From NCBI GenBank assembly GCA_036924085.1, contig JAVGWX010000005.1:76330547-76394546 (forward strand): a stretch of DNA of 64,000 nucleotides. The letters run 5' to 3'. A program made the translations under genes and the position numbers. Of the stretch, positions 33,200-46,790 are shown piece after piece. Each line of letters starts with the position of its first letter. Position 1 is the first letter of the stretch. The notes under the pieces were generated by a model, which saw nothing but the letters and a program-made list of their open reading frames with translations, did not search any database and was not told the origin of the DNA. The stretch is from Ariolimax columbianus. Lineage: Eukaryota > Mollusca > Gastropoda > Stylommatophora > Arionidae.

Positions 33200-35310
33200 A
33201 CCAGAAAAAGAAGACAAATGCTATATGCTACAAGAACTATATAAGGAGGAAGAGATTGACATTAATAGTATTTGGGAACAGGCTAAAGAGATGTAGAATA
33301 AGACATGGGGGAAAAAAGGGTCAAAAGAACTCAATGCTAGGAATTGTTAGCAACAGAGACTTTGCATTGAATAGAATAATTAAAAAACAAGGAATCTATA
33401 CTTAACAATTGTCAAGCACCAATTACCAAAGAAGAAGCATAGAGATACTATACTATTACAGACAAACAGGTCAAGACATGTCTAATGAGAAATAAAGGAA
33501 ATATATTGACAGTTAGCAAATGTGACAGAAAAGCCAGTAGAGATAGAAAATATGAGAGAAGGCTATTCATTAACACAGAAAATGGGAAATATATATATAC
33601 AGACAAATAAATCAATCAAATATAGAACCGGTAAGATATTGACATCATCGGAGGAACATCAGCTACCATGAGTCGAATTTTTTCAAAGAAAGTTAAACAG
33701 ACCTACATGAAAAGAAATACCAAACATCCAACCAGCAGAGGAGAACTTGGGCTTAGACTGCAACCAACCAAGTAATGTAGAAATCCAAAAGTGGCTATAT
33801 ATAAACTAAGAAAAGGAAAAGGACAGAATCAGAATAAATAACTTGATATTCAGTAATGACAGATATTGATAATGTCAAAGCTACATTGCAATGACCATTC
33901 AAGAAAATATGAGAAGAGGTGACAGTGCCCACAGAATGGAAAAAGGACATCTGATTTAGCAGCGTAAGAAGGGGGTAACTAGCAGATTTCAGCGATTATA
34001 GGTTGCGGGGGTGAGAGGGGGGGGGGGGGGGTTACATTGCTGTCACTGCTATGTAAGATATTCAACAGAATCATTTTGGACAGATTAAAAACGGAAGTAG
34101 ACAAAAAAGCTCTGAGAAGAAAAGGGAGAATCTCGCCTGTGAAGATCATGCACATCTCCTCTAGGCATGACAGTAGAATAATCTATTGAATGGAAATCAT
34201 CCTTATACGCAATGTTTTAGACTTTAACAAAACAGCGTTTGACAGTGTGGATAGAAGTACTCTTTGGCAACTTCTGAGACAACACTATGGGATACCGGAA
34301 ACGTACATAACTATCATGCAAAATATGAACGAAGATAGTTAGCAGAGTGGAGCATTAAGGAGCATTGATTGACAGTTTTGGAATGCAACCAAGAATGAGA
34401 TAAGAATATCTGCTTTTGTCCTTCCTGTTCTTGTTACAGATTGGATAAGACATCATTATGAAGGAAAACCAGCTGGTAATCAGTGGACACTATTGCCACA
34501 ATTGGTGGACCTAGACTAAGCAAATTATCTGTTCGTGTCACACAGTCATAGTCAAATACAAGAGAAACTTGATATGGTAAATGATCAATCAGTCAAATTG
34601 GGAATGAATATAAGCATGAAGAAAATAAAACTCTTTAAACGAAATTCTATCAGCAAAGAACCAATATTGCTGGATGGAGAGCAGTTTGAAGTAGTGGATT
34701 CCTTCAACTATTTAAACATCACACCTGCCATATCAGGAGATACCGATGCAGATCGAAGGACCAACATTGGAAAAGCAAAAGTGGCATTATTGACATTAAA
34801 CAACATATGGAGATCCAGAGAAATCAAGATTCACACCAAAGTTAGAATATTCAACTTCAGTGTCAAGACGGTGCTACTGTATCGAGTGGAAACATGGAAA
34901 ACTACCAAGGTCATACAGCAAGGAAGACTCAAGCTCTTCATTAACAGATGCCTACGAAAGATAATGAATATAAAATGGGAGGATTTGGTGTCGGATCAAG
35001 ACCTATGGGAAAGGAGCCAACAGCAGCCACTGGAACAACAAATTAATTGACGAAAATAGAATAGATAAGACAGGCGCTACAGAAGACAACGTCCAATATA
35101 ATCAGACAGGCTCTTTCATAGAATCGTCCAGGGAAGAGAATGAGAGGAAGAACCAAAACATACATGGAGAAGAAAATGTGAGAAGGAATAAGGATTTAAT
35201 GATTACACTTGGAGAGAGGCAGAAAGAGCAGATTAGGACCGTGTATGATGGCAGGATGTTGTCCATGGCTTATGCTCTGAGAGGAAGGACGGGCTTTGAT
35301 TGATTGATTG
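33200..35310 (+). pseudogene. Second LINE family: decayed RT
   Basis: A different non-LTR element, heavily broken. Visible in order: N-terminal charged region (33230-33330), RT palm as DFNKTAFDSVDRSTLWQLL (about 34212-34270), IPETYITIMQNM, then LPQLVDLD at about 34500 where the catalytic 'DYADD' has decayed. The 171-codon frame 34535-35050 shows SHSHSQIQEKLDMVNDQSVK, EPILLDGEQFEVVDSFNYL, NNIWRSREIKIHTKVRIFN and WERSQQQPLEQQ. The 3' end contains MAYALRGRTGFD and a TTGATTGATTGA-type tail (about 35297). A run of 14 G lies at 34017-34030. The family is common in molluscs and cnidarians; I cannot name the clade. Confidence 0.78.
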
Positions 35311-35482
35311 AATTAAAGTCAAAAAATTATTTCCGTAATACTAAATAGGATGGTTTTCTTGTATCTCTTTTCAGTGACTAAAATATCCGGCATCTCTGAA
35401 ACATACGAGCGTACGTTGCTATATGTTTACTAACAGCAACATGTTTATTAGCCAAAGGCGTATCTTCATTTACCTTAGGGGT

Positions 35483-36310
35483 AGATGTCTACAGGTGAGG
35501 TCATCGGGTAACCAGTGAGGTCGTTGGGCACACATGAAGACATCCTCACAACCCCACGCAACCTCTCTCTGTCAGCGGCCGCTGCCTGTGTCTCTTCTGA
35601 TCGGAGATTGGTCCATTCTTTTATGTTGTCCACCCATCTCTTTTTGGGACACCTCTTCGTCGTCTGCCCTGCACCTTTCCGTGGAGGATCGTAATTGCAA
35701 GACAATTTGATTTCGATATGTGACCGTACCAAGCGAATTTCCTCCTTTTGACGGTTACCAAGAGGTCTTCAAAAGGCCCTATTGCTGTTGTCATTCTATC
35801 TTGTATTTCCTCATATGTAACTCAATCTTTGTACGTGACCTTTAAAAATCTTCGGAAACATCTTATCTCTAAGGCCTGTATCCTTCGTTGAAGGTCAGCT
35901 GTAACTGTCCATGTCTCACAAGCATAGACGAATATTGACACTATCAATGTAAGCATTAATCTGATTTACTTACATAGCGCTAACCATTTATCTTGCCAGA
36001 ATTTGTTAAGCCGTGCAAGCGCCGCTATTGTCTGTGCTATTCTGGCCAATACCTCACATTTTGATCCTTCATCACTGACAATCGAACCCAGATATATAAA
36101 ACAGTCAGCCACATCGAGTTCCTGGCCATTAGCTGTTATCCTACTGTTGAAGCCATCGGCGTTGTCGGTCATTAATTTTGTCTATCCAGCGTTTATCTGC
36201 ATACCATAGTCAAGAGCTGTTTCATCGAGCCTTCTGACCCATTCCTGGAGTTCTGCCACTGAACCCGCCAACCCGTCCATAACATCTGCAAAACGAAAGA
36301 TGTCTACAGT
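35483..36310 (-). pseudogene. RTE-like LINE 3' fragment
   Basis: 5'-truncated relative of X2 on the minus strand. It starts near 36300 at the FRFADV box, where the catalytic second Asp has changed (ADV-M-D in place of ADD). It continues ELQEWVRRLDETALDYGMQI, NGQELDVADCFIYLGSIVSD, RIAQTIAALARLNKFWQDKW, CETWTVTADLQRRIQALE, FAWYGHISKSN and KKRWVDNIKEWTNLR. There are several stops and frameshifts. The end near 35483 matches the end of X2. Confidence 0.82.
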
Positions 36311-36434
36311 CAGTTCCAAATAAGATCATTGTTCTGATATTAAAATGATGTTGTTATTGAATGATGAAGAAAGTTATATTACCACTTTGTGTTTGTGTAT
36401 GTTGGTGTGTCTTTAGTGAGATACGCGAGATGTA

Positions 36435-36715
36435 TCAAATAAATATGAGCCTAATTTGATTATGTGTTGCAAGAAGCATGCAAAGAACATGCACGAATAT
36501 ACAGGTTGTAATTCTTAAGCAAATAAGAACATGCTCCTGAATTATCTTGTCAACAGGAAATGTCTTTGACTTATTTTCTTCTTGTACGAGTAATAACAAT
36601 TCAGGTTTGAGCTTCAGTTTGCACAAATTGAATGCGTTCCTGTCCAGCCCATACCTTTTTATTTCATTTTCCGTATTTGATAACGTGAAGACTTTGTTTT
36701 CTCGTGTCACTCCTT
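36435..36715 (-). pseudogene. DDE transposase scrap
   Basis: A short frame reading LSNTENEIKRYGLDRNAFNL, then LKPELLLLVQEENKSK, FPVDKIIQEHV. It lines up with the decayed transposase at 296-1330 (SITKDTIKK, LKPELLFLVKQ, DKLIQEHGH), the segment between the second and third catalytic residues. It retains no active-site residue. Confidence 0.55.
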
Positions 36716-37054
36716 CCCGCTCTCTTCAGGTATGATCTCGTATCTATGTATCATGTCCAGATTGTTGATTTTGAAACGAAAATGAGTTCAGTAATCCTCA
36801 AAGTCCCTTTTGTCTGCTGCCTGCACAAGCTGTTATTAGTCGTTTATATTTGCTACTTGGTTCAATTCTTTTCAGCGTTCAATCTAATTACTGTCATTCC
36901 TTTTCACTTGTTTGATTCAAAGTTTCAACCATATACACAATATCATAACATTATCTACACATTTCCCTTACTTCACGTAATATTTTATTCTGGAAACTAC
37001 TAGGTGCGACTTTTCAAAAATGGTATTTTGTCTGTCTGTACTCTTGCAAAAATG

Positions 37055-37240
37055 GGGTCAAGGTAGTCAAAAGGTCAATGCACTCGCCTCTCACAGTGAT
37101 GAACGGAAACGGTGGGTGATCGAATCCCGCAAGTTTCAACCGACCCCTGGTCTCATGGGAGGTAAGACCAGAGTGCCTGCATCCTGAGTTACCTCCAGTC
37201 GTCTCGACCAATAGTCTTGCCACTGATCCAAGGTTACACG
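37055..37240 (+). mobile_element. Possible tRNA-derived SINE
   Basis: A B-box-like GGTGATCGAATCCC lies at about 37106-37119, with a weak A-box about 50 bp upstream. A GGTCTCATGGGAGGTAAGACC inverted word follows. There is no clear target duplication and no tRNA fold. Confidence 0.4.
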
Positions 37241-37674
37241 GGATACAAGTGAGATTGATGACCAGCGCATAACCTTGCTCACTATAATCCTCATACAGCG
37301 CACATCACATTATTAAGACAAAACCGTCAGATGTTGTTGGCCATCATCGCTCGCTAATAATGAAGCCTGCACATTTTACCGTTTACCATAAATTCGTCGC
37401 TCTTTCACAGCCAAACTTTACATTTATTAAGTAAAACTGTTCCTTTAAAATCAAACACTCTATAAATTTATCGTTTCAAAACCTCTTTGTCAAAACGGTC
37501 ATGAGGTCTCAATTCTGCACGCTTTCTTGGTGTCCTTGACAATGAACTTCCATAGTCTTAGACTCAAAGCAAGAATAGTCATTCACTTTTACTATTGGTT
37601 GGGCTTTTTTCTCTTCTCTGGGTTTGAAATGTAATGATATAGTCTCTCTAAGACTGAGCCTAGGGGTGGATCAC

Positions 37675-38380
37675 TGGCTGCATTCGAAAAGTAACCGGTC
37701 TGATAGATAAGGAAACGGACCTAGGGGTTATAATAGAGCATACAGGTAAAGTGAGTAAGAAAGTCCAGGTAGCTGTGAATAAGGCAAATGCAATATTAGG
37801 TATGGTAAAAAGAAATATTAAACATAGAAGTAAAGAGGTGATTGTCAAATTGCATAAAGCATTAGTTAGACCTAGATTGGAGTACCGTGTACAGGCGTGG
37901 AGTCCTTATCGTAGAGGAGATATAAATATGCTAGAAAGGATACAAAAAAGAGCGACAAAACTGATAGTGGGATTCCAGAATTAGAGTTATGAGGAAAGAC
38001 TCAGAAACACCGGCCTACAGAGTCTTGAAAAGAAAAGAACTCTAAGTGACAATACAGGTTTATGAGATGATCACAGGAAAGGTTAATTAAACTATAACAA
38101 GTTTTTTTTCAAAATGCAACCACCAACGAGAACAAAAGAGCACAGATATAAATTAGCTAAAGAAAGGTCCAGATTGGATATTAGGAAATATTTTTTTAGT
38201 CAGAGTGGTCAATGCTTGGAATGCATTGGCCCAAGAGGTAGTGGAGGCAGAGGCAATGCATTTAAGAATGGATTGCATGCGCAAAGCTTTTAGAGCAGGG
38301 TAATGCAAATGTAACTGGTTGTCTGTAACTGATGAGTCTTCTAAGCCAGTATAAAAACATTAAGTTAAGTAAAGTAACTC
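37675..38380 (+). mobile_element. CR1-like LINE, 5'-truncated copy
   Basis: 3' portion of a CR1/L2-type LINE. The frame 37751-37984 reads KVQVAVNKANAILGMVKRNI, HRSKEVIVKLHKALVRPRLE and RRGDINMLERIQKRATKLIV. After stops, broken frames carry the usual C-terminus (RLDIRKY, WNALAQEVVEAEAMHLRM region near 38170-38290). It ends in AACATTAAGTTAAG, the short-repeat tail also seen in the copy at 60422-61010. The element is dead. Confidence 0.8.
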
Positions 38381-40080
38381 AAAGGTTTAACACCGCTGGT
38401 TTACGAATTCAAATAAAATGCGCAAGATTTGTAACGACGCAGACAAGGACATCACTAGTGCATTGTTAACTATTTGGTGCAGTTGTGATAAGTGTTTTTC
38501 AGTTCCCGAAAGAACACGATATATATTCTTTTTGGTGTGATTTTAAATCACTCAAATTAGCTATTAGTTACCGTATAACTTTGAAAAGACTATTTAGCTG
38601 ATGTGATACGGTTTTTTTTTCTGGTATACTGGAACTAAGCTGCTCTGATAACCAGCTTCGTGACGTGAATTTTTCCTTTTCTAACATAATGTTGTGATGC
38701 TTAACATTTCAAATGCATATTTCCAACAATTTGATTTGAGTTTTTAGATTACGGTGAATTGAAAAGCTGCACGTGTTTCCGAACGGACTATAGTATAATA
38801 TTACATGATGAACCAAAACCAAGACCCAAAACTGTGCTCTAGCCTTTAGCACTCAACATTTTTTAATTACTAAAATTGTACCTAATTAATTTCTCGCTAT
38901 GGTAGTCGAATTTCAAAATTTGGAACTTTTCTGTTTGTTTGTCAATAAATAGGATTTTCTTGTGTGTAGAGAACAAGCGTGTGGGTGTTATTGTTTTTGT
39001 TGTGTGTTTGTTAGTTTCATAGATACAAAAAGATAAAGTTGAAAATTTATAAAAATCTGGGAAAATATTTTGACTTGGCCGCTAGGCCTAGTCGCTCCGA
39101 TAGAAAACCATGGAAACTACAACAATGTATCGATACTGCGTTTACAATATCGACACAACTGTTAGTTTTCAATTTAAACGTAGTTATTTTATCTAAACAA
39201 ACAAAATAAACAGATCTACTCGAAAACGATCGTTTCCAACAACATACTTCACCTTTTGCAACAAGTCAACTTACTCCAAACTGCGTATACAAATTAAAAT
39301 TGTTCAAAAGCCATTTCTAATCTAACATACGATACTTTTAGCGGCAAAATATCGTGTGTAGATTGATGACGTTTTCAGCATTAAAAAAATGGCTGTCGGG
39401 AGTGACTCCGTTCAAAAAACAAAACAAAAATGTTTAATTCCATTTTTCTAGGCCGAGTTGGTCGACTAGTTCTTGACTCTGGTTTTCTAAAGGCTAGAGA
39501 ACACGCACTATCTGCTTATTATTTTCTTTCTATCGTGTTCAAGGTCATGGTCAGTTGTTCTTAATTATCTCGGTCAAAGACGTCATTAGCTCCTTCCCAC
39601 ACAACGAGGGAGGCACGCTTTCCAGGAAGATCACAAATGTTTGCCTGGATGAAGATGTGAGCCCGCGTGTTGTTGATGTTATTATATTTACCTACACATT
39701 AATGCCTGTATTGTTATTTATCAATTCTATTCTCGCGCATGTCAGGATCTTAAACACTTCAAGACCATATTTCATTGTTGTCCGACGTCCTTGGCCTTGT
39801 TTATCAGTTGTATTGTGAATTCTTTCCTAGAGGTCGTTCACACAAGACGTCACGAAATGGTCATTCTGGTACCCTTTGATGACTACCACACCCTATTTTT
39901 TTTCAACGTGACGTCACTCATCTCTTATTTATCCGGGGTTTTTTTTGCCGTCTTTTAAAAAATGTTATTACTACAAATAAAATATAAAGCTCATATCTGT
40001 TTTCTTAAGAATCGATGTTACTGCACTCCCGGTAGATGGTCAGTCTTCCGAATGAAGTAGCCAGTATTGTGGATGTTGAT
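38381..40080. other. No recognisable gene
   Basis: AT-rich unique sequence. An 87-codon frame at 39555-39818 has no motif I recognise. No repeats are seen. Confidence 0.45.
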
Positions 40081-40084
40081 GATT

Positions 40085-40441
40085 TCACAGATATATATAT
40101 AGGTCAGCTCGACTCACGATTGATTCATAGTTCAGCAGCTTTCTGCGAATTGCCAGTTTATGGATTGCAGCATCAACATCTGAGACACGGTTTCTGCTCG
40201 GCCTTAGAATGGCATCCCTATCCATAAAAAAAGTCCCCAATATGGGCCTGTTTGAGGTCCGGGCGTCAGCTCGCACATATGCTCCAATAGTTTGGCTTAG
40301 CTTGGCTTCGTTCATTTTCAATCTCCCGCTACCAAACACTGAAAAGGCTTAAGTAGCAGAATGTAGTCCAGAGAACGGAATGCGTTGTGTCGTAGTTTAC
40401 AGCTTGACTGCGATATTTGCACCTTTCGGTCCAACACATCC
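40085..40441 (-). repeat. Dispersed repeat R, copy 2 (left part)
   Basis: Minus-strand match to 3850-3970 over about 40310-40440, and to 47110-47165 over its outer end. It is interrupted at 40442 by LINE copy B and probably continues at 41776-41990. The 84-codon minus frame 40085-40339 lies in it but has no known motif. Confidence 0.55.
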
Positions 40442-41764
40442 TTCTTCTTTCTTCTTCTTCTTCGTACGCAGTCAGACAGTAACCATTATTTTTTCGAAAA
40501 AAGCGGCGGTCATCCTGAGGCTCTCGCCACTGCCATAGAGCGTGTCTTGCAGTTCCACTGGTAATGGCCACATCTGCTCTCTCTGATCCTCGTATGTCGG
40601 GCAGTTCTGCAGCAGATGTTCAGCGGTCATTTTACCAGTACCGCACGGGCATTCGTCGGTACACCCTATCTTCAATTTGTTGAATAGGTGGTACCTCAGT
40701 CTGTTGTGGCCAGTGCGAAATCTGAAGATAACGACCTGCTCTCTTCGGTTCAACTGGTAATAGGCATCGTTTTTTGGTGTAACCAGTATGTTCGGTTTCC
40801 CATTTGGTCATGTATCTGGCTTTGATAAGCCGTTTTGACTCTTCATACGTCATACTGGTATCTGTTTGTTGTAGTCTTGCACCTTCTTTTGCCAGTCTGT
40901 CTGCCTCCTCGTTGCCTTGGATGTTGCAGTGTGACGGAACCCACTGTACCACTACCCTTTTTTTTGCGGACTGCTGGCACAGTTTGCAGAGTGCTGCTCT
41001 TAAGTCATTAAGCTCAGTGTTTTTCTGGCTTTTTAGCGCTGTGACTACGGCGAGAGCATCTGTCAGCAGGACTATATGGCTCTCATTTTCACTGTGTGTC
41101 ACCATTTCTTCCACTGTCACCCTCAGTGCCTCTGCCTCCGCTCTGAAATTGCTTGTGTACTTACCAGTAGCGAATGACAGTGTTATTTGTCTGCCATTTG
41201 GTAGGTTCAGGAATGCTCCTGCCCCTCCGTTCTGTGTAGTGTTTGTTACAGAACCGTCGGTGTATGCATGGGTCCAGTCCATGCTTGGGTAGCTTTTCGT
41301 TATGAAGCTTAGGGTAGTATCTCTCCTTTCTTTTTCAGTCTGGCAGTTTTTGTTTGCAATACCTGGTATATTTTCTACCACCTCTGGAAATATATCCTGC
41401 CTCCAGGTAGGTTTTCGTACAGTAGTGATGGGTTTTGGTGTTGTTAGTGCGTTTATGGGATCTTCGTGCATCTTTGCTTTGGCTATTTCTGCAAAGTTTC
41501 TCCGCTTTAGTTTCCCATTTCCCAAATTGTTTAGTCTCTGGTGCATTGGATGGTCAGTCAGTCTTCGGAGTTTCTCTGACTGCAGCTGGGCTCTGCAGTC
41601 TCTTCTATCGGTCATGGATTGCAGTTTTGTAATCTTTTCAAGTTCTACAATTGGCGTTGACTTCATGCCACCTGTTATAATTCTCATGGCTTGGTTTTGA
41701 AGTTTGTTAACTTTATCGAAGTTCGCCTTCGCTGCGGTTGTCCATGCCGCAATGCCATACAGTG
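40442..41764 (-). mobile_element. LINE copy B, 5'-truncated, 11-bp target duplication
   Basis: Near-identical to the 3' part of LINE A (RT tail plus RNase H). The 384-codon frame 40632-41786 covers ALYGIAAWTTAAKANFDKVN to RNase H, in which the first catalytic Asp is retained (HAYTDGSV). A one-base insertion in a T-run near 40770 shifts the C-terminus into the frame 40472-40753, which keeps the Cys lost in copy A (HLLQNCPTYED). The (GAA)n tail ends at 40442. CCAACACATCC stands at 40431-40441 and again at 41765-41775, separated from the element only by AGTG. This defines a target-primed insertion into repeat R. Confidence 0.9.
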
Positions 41765-41775
41765 CCAACACATCC

Positions 41776-41990
41776 GACTTCATCAATCATTTTTTGAGTA
41801 CCGAGTTAGCATTCCCTCTTCTATCCCTTCTCCTTAGCCAGTCTGCCCTGCTGCAGCCTATTATCCAGGATCACCGCGTGGAAGTGTAGGAGGGTCTTGG
41901 CAGCTATGGTTCGCTGGCCCTGACACTAGCAATCAGCTATGAGTCGATGACCGCTGCAGCTCATGCGCTGCTCAGCATCTTAATCCCGCT
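41776..41990 (-). repeat. Dispersed repeat R, copy 2 (right part)
   Basis: Continuation of the sequence interrupted by LINE B. The words GGTCTTGGCAGC, TGGTTCGCT and AGCAATCAGC are paralleled at 47262-47320. Confidence 0.45.
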
Positions 41991-42279
41991 CCAATAGTTT
42001 GAAATCTCTATTTCCGTTATGCCATCAAAGTCATTGCCAGTCTGTCTGTAACATCCGAAGTACGAATTGGGACTCCGACATAATGATTGTGTTTGTAAAA
42101 GGTTTCTCAGATAGCGAAATATTAGCTGAGTGACAGGTTTGATGTGTATACTGGAAGCTGTGGTTATATATGCACCACTATGCTCTATCGCTAACTTTCT
42201 TCTCACTTTGCCAGAGAAACTCTATCCCAATTACCACCACATCACCAATTAATCGGTATATATAACAGCAACTTTTTTT

Positions 42280-43140
42280 CAATATATTCCTTGAGAGAAT
42301 TATGAATGAGCCACTTGGAGGTCACGTTGGTACTGTCAAGATAGGGGATCGAACGATTATCAACCTTCGTTTTGCAGATGATGTCGAAGGGTTGGCGGGC
42401 TCAGAAGCAGAACTCCAGGAATGGGTCAGAAGGCTGGATGAAACAGCTCTTGACTATGGTATGGAGATAAACACTGGAAAGACAAAATTAATCACCAACA
42501 AATCCAAGGGCTTCTACAGCAGGATAAAAGCAAACGGTCAGGAACTCGAAGTGGTTGACCGTCTTAAATATCTAGGGTCGATTGTCAGTGACGAAGGATC
42601 AAAATCTGAGAAGTTGGCCAGAAAAGCACAGACAATAGCGGCGCTTGCATGGCTTATCAAAATCTGGCAAGATAAACGGTTAGCACTATGGATGAAAATC
42701 AGATTAATTCGTACACTATTCCTGTCAATATTTCTTCTATGCGTGTAGGACATGGACATTTACAGCTGACCTTTAGCGAAGGATACAGGCCTTAAAGATG
42801 AGATGTTTCCGAAGACTTTTAAACGTCAGGTACAAAGATCGAGTTACAAATGAGAAAATACGAGATAGAATTACAACAGCAATAGGACCTTTTGAAGACC
42901 TCTTTGCAACTGCCAAAAGAAGGAAATTCGCTTGGTACGGTCACATATCGAGATCAAATGGTCTTGCAAATACGATCCTCAACGGAAAGGTGCAGGGCAG
43001 ACGACGAAGAGGCCGTCCCAAAAAGAGGTGGGAGGACAACATAAAGTAATGGACCAATCTCCGACCGTGAGATTGTCAGGTTGTCTTCATGTGTGCCTCA
43101 ACGACCTCACCGGTTATGGGATGACGTGACCTGATCGGAC
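42280..43140 (+). pseudogene. RTE-like LINE 3' fragment
   Basis: Relative of X2 (32270-33155), 5'-truncated at about 42280 within the RT. The frame 42302-42748 has an intact LRFADDVEGLAGS box, ELQEWVRRLDETALDYGMEI, FYSRIKANGQELEVVDRLKY and LGSIVSDEGSKSE. It stops at 42746 in the CETWT region and continues in 42798-43049 as MRCFRRLLNVRYKDRVTNEK, WYGHISRSNGLANTILNGKV and KKRWEDNIK, then a stop. A deletion removes part of the C-terminal EEAQAAAADRE region near 43055. The end at about 43140 matches X2. Confidence 0.85.
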
Positions 43141-43640
43141 CTGATAACAGTAGAGTATTTTCGGTTATCGACCTCGAGGTCCGCCTTCCCATCGCACCAC
43201 ATCGTTGCATTCTCTACTAAAATATAATGACTCGGAAGTAGTCTGTCAATCAATTCCCATTGTTCATTCTTAAAACCTGCATCAATCTCATCTTCACAAG
43301 GAGAAGACATTCTTTGAACACCTAGGGCCAATAGCGTTTTATTTTATCCTGGGTAAGTTCTAACCTGTCGCAATGTGTTGATGACAACGCGGGAATATCT
43401 AGCCAATAAATGGCTGCTGTAGTTGACACTGGTAGCAAATAGCAGATTAGAAGAATAATTTAACCTAGAAGACGATAATAACATTGATTGAGTGACGTCC
43501 CATTTCTTCAACCCTAAACCCTTAAGCTCACTCCAATCCCGCCATCACAACACAATGTAAGCCTCTTACACCCTTTGTTTCACCTCACCTGTGAACGATC
43601 TCTCAGCTTGATATCCGACAGATAGACACACATTTAAAAA
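43141..43640. other. No recognisable gene
   Basis: Unique sequence between the LINE end and the GATA tract. No motif seen. Confidence 0.4.
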
Positions 43641-43769
43641 GAGCCACACATATTATATACACACATACAGACACACAGACAGGAAGATAATTGCTAGATA
43701 TAGATAGACAGACATAATAACATATTTTTTAATAGAATAAAATACAATAGAATAATAGACAGTAGCTAG

Positions 43770-44200
<431 letters not shown>

Positions 44201-44830
44201 TCTATACAACAAGACCACCATGACCCAGACAACGTCCCAGAATGCATATGCGAGATCTAAAAATGGCCCACTAGCTGCAGACAGATTATGGGAAAATCAA
44301 TGCCATGTCTAGATCTTTGAATGGACTATACATCTGATGACGTATCTGGTAGGGTTTTGTTTAGTTTTTCTCGAATATTCGAAATGCGCTCATGTCGTTT
44401 ATATGTGCAACCTTGCATTAAAAAGTCACATCTATAACAAAGCTTTCAGTTCGTGCTTTTTTTCCCTTCATCTTAAGTCAATGACTTACAAATTGATCAG
44501 CCACCACTACGCCTGATTGCGTCGTTAAGGGCAACAACAAACTTCCCCCACTTCAATCAGTCTGCGACCATCTTTCATACTGTACCCCGGCTGTTGTTCA
44601 CTATCTTCATTTCGGTTTGAACGGTCCTTCGCCAAGTTACATTTGGTCGTTCTCGTTTTTGGTCATAGTATGGTCCTGTTGACGATGGTGTCAGCTTCTT
44701 TTCCGAGGTTATGCCGATTCAATTCCAGCGTCAGCCGGTTTTATTTGCGTATCTATCTTTTTGGTCTTTGCTTTGAAAGACATAAAATGTATGGATACGA
44801 CATGCGTGGATAGCAGACATAAAGTATTAA
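44201..44830. other. No recognisable gene
   Basis: Unique sequence with no motif seen. Confidence 0.4.
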
Positions 44831-44831
44831 A

Positions 44832-45115
44832 ATTTCAGAGGTGTGTGTGAGTAAACTGCTCTGGTCATGCTGGTGTTCGTAGCAAAGAAAAATCTGCTAC
44901 TAGAGGCTTCAAACTTTCAGAGGCGTGTGTGAGTATAATACCCTGGCCGTGCTACGGTTATTGCAAAAACAAGCCTGATATTAAACATAGAGGCTTCAAA
45001 CTTTCAGAGGCGTGTGTGAGTATAATACTCTGGCCACGCTGGTGATCATGGCAAAGAATAATCCTGACACTAGACATAGAGGCTTCAAACTTATAGGGGC
45101 TTGTGTGAAGTCCTT
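44832..45115. repeat. ~80-bp repeats, 3-4 units
   Basis: Repeated block AGAGGCTTCAAACTTTCAGA, GGCGTGTGTGAGTATAATAC, then CTCTGGCC..GCT and AAAGAATAATCCTGACACTA. Unit lengths vary slightly and the outer units are diverged. Confidence 0.8.
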
Positions 45116-45244
45116 GTTGTAACGTTTCTGTAGTTCAGATCAAAGAAAATTATACTATAATTGCTTCAAACGTGAAAATAGTATGCATCTGTAAAGGGAA
45201 CAAACAAATACACACTTCTGTTAATTTTGTTCACGTGGTTTGGT

Positions 45245-46790
45245 ATATTTATGTCTGTTGCTGTCATGCTGTTTATCACATACATGTGTTTGTTATTTCC
45301 GTGCTGTGTTGAAAAACCTTGTGTTTGTTACTATCATGATGTTTACCACAAGCTCATGTTTGTTACGGTTCTGCTGTTTACCATATGTGTTTATTGATGT
45401 CATGCTATTTAACACATATGTGTTTACTTCTGTCATGCTGTTTATCCCATGTGTTTATTGACAGTAGGATGTTTATCAGATATGAGTGTTTATTGATGGC
45501 ATGCTGTTTATTACATACGTGTCTTTGTTATGTACACATGTATATTGCTATCATACTGTTTACCCAAAACACACGTGTATTGCTATTCTACTGTTTACCC
45601 CACAGCACATGTGTATTGCTATCCTACTGTTTACCCCACAGCACACGTGTTATGCTATCCTTCTGTTTACCCCACTACACACGTGTATTTGCTATCCTAT
45701 TGTTTACTCTATAACACACATGTATTGCTATCATGCTGTTTACCCCACAGCACACGTGTTATGCTATCCTACTATTTACCCCATAACACACGTGTATTGA
45801 TATCATCCTGTTTACACATAATATACGTGTATTGATATTGTACTGTTTACCCATAACACATGTGAATCGCTATCCTGCAGTTTACAACACACGTGTATTG
45901 TTATCCTACTGCTTACCCACAACACGAGTATATTGATATCCTACTGTTTACCGCATAACATACGTGTATTGATATCCTATTGTTTACCCCATAACACACG
46001 TGTATTGCTATCCTACTGTTTACCCATAACACACATGTATTGATATACTACTGTTTACCCACACCATACGAGTATTGCTGTCATACTGTTTACCCCATAA
46101 GACACGTGAATTGATATCCTGTTGTTTACCCCATAACACAGGTATATTGTTATCCTACTGTTTACCACAAAACACACGTGTATTGATATTCTTCTGTTTA
46201 CCCATAACACATGTGAATTGCTATCCTGCTGTTTGCAACACACGTGTATTGCTATCATACTGTTTATCCCATAAGACACGTGAATTGATATCCTGCTGCT
46301 TACTACAGATGTGTATTGAAATCCTATTGTTTACCCCATAACACACGTGTATTGACATCCGACTGTTTACACACAACACACGTGTATTGATATCCTACTG
46401 TTTACCCACAACACACGTGTATTGTTATCATACTGTTTACCCTATAACACACGTCTATTGATATCCTACTGTTTACCACATAACACAAGTGTGTTGATAT
46501 TCTTCTGTTTACCCATAACACATGTGAATTGCTATCCTGCTGTTTGCTACCCACGTGTATTGCTATCATACTGTTTATCCCATAAGACACGTTAATTGAT
46601 ATCCTGTTGTTTACAGCAGATGTGTATTGATATCTTACTGTTTACCCACAACACATGTGTATTGATATTCTACTGTTTACCCACAACACACGTGTATTGA
46701 TATCCTACTGTTCACACACAACACACGTGTATTGATATCCTACTGTTATCCACAACACATGTGTATTGCTGTCCTATTGTTTACCTATAT
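45245..46790. repeat. ~36-bp array with ACACGTGT core, about 40 units
   Basis: Unit ATAACACACGTGTATTGATA, TCCTACTGTTTACCCC with length and base variation. Most units contain the palindrome ACACGTGT or a one-base variant. Larger blocks recur; for example 46065-46300 resembles 46415-46640. Frames on both strands are artefacts. Confidence 0.92.

Noticed and set aside
39555..39818. 87-codon plus frame as a host exon
   Set aside because: No recognisable domain, no splice or codon evidence, and AT-rich surroundings.
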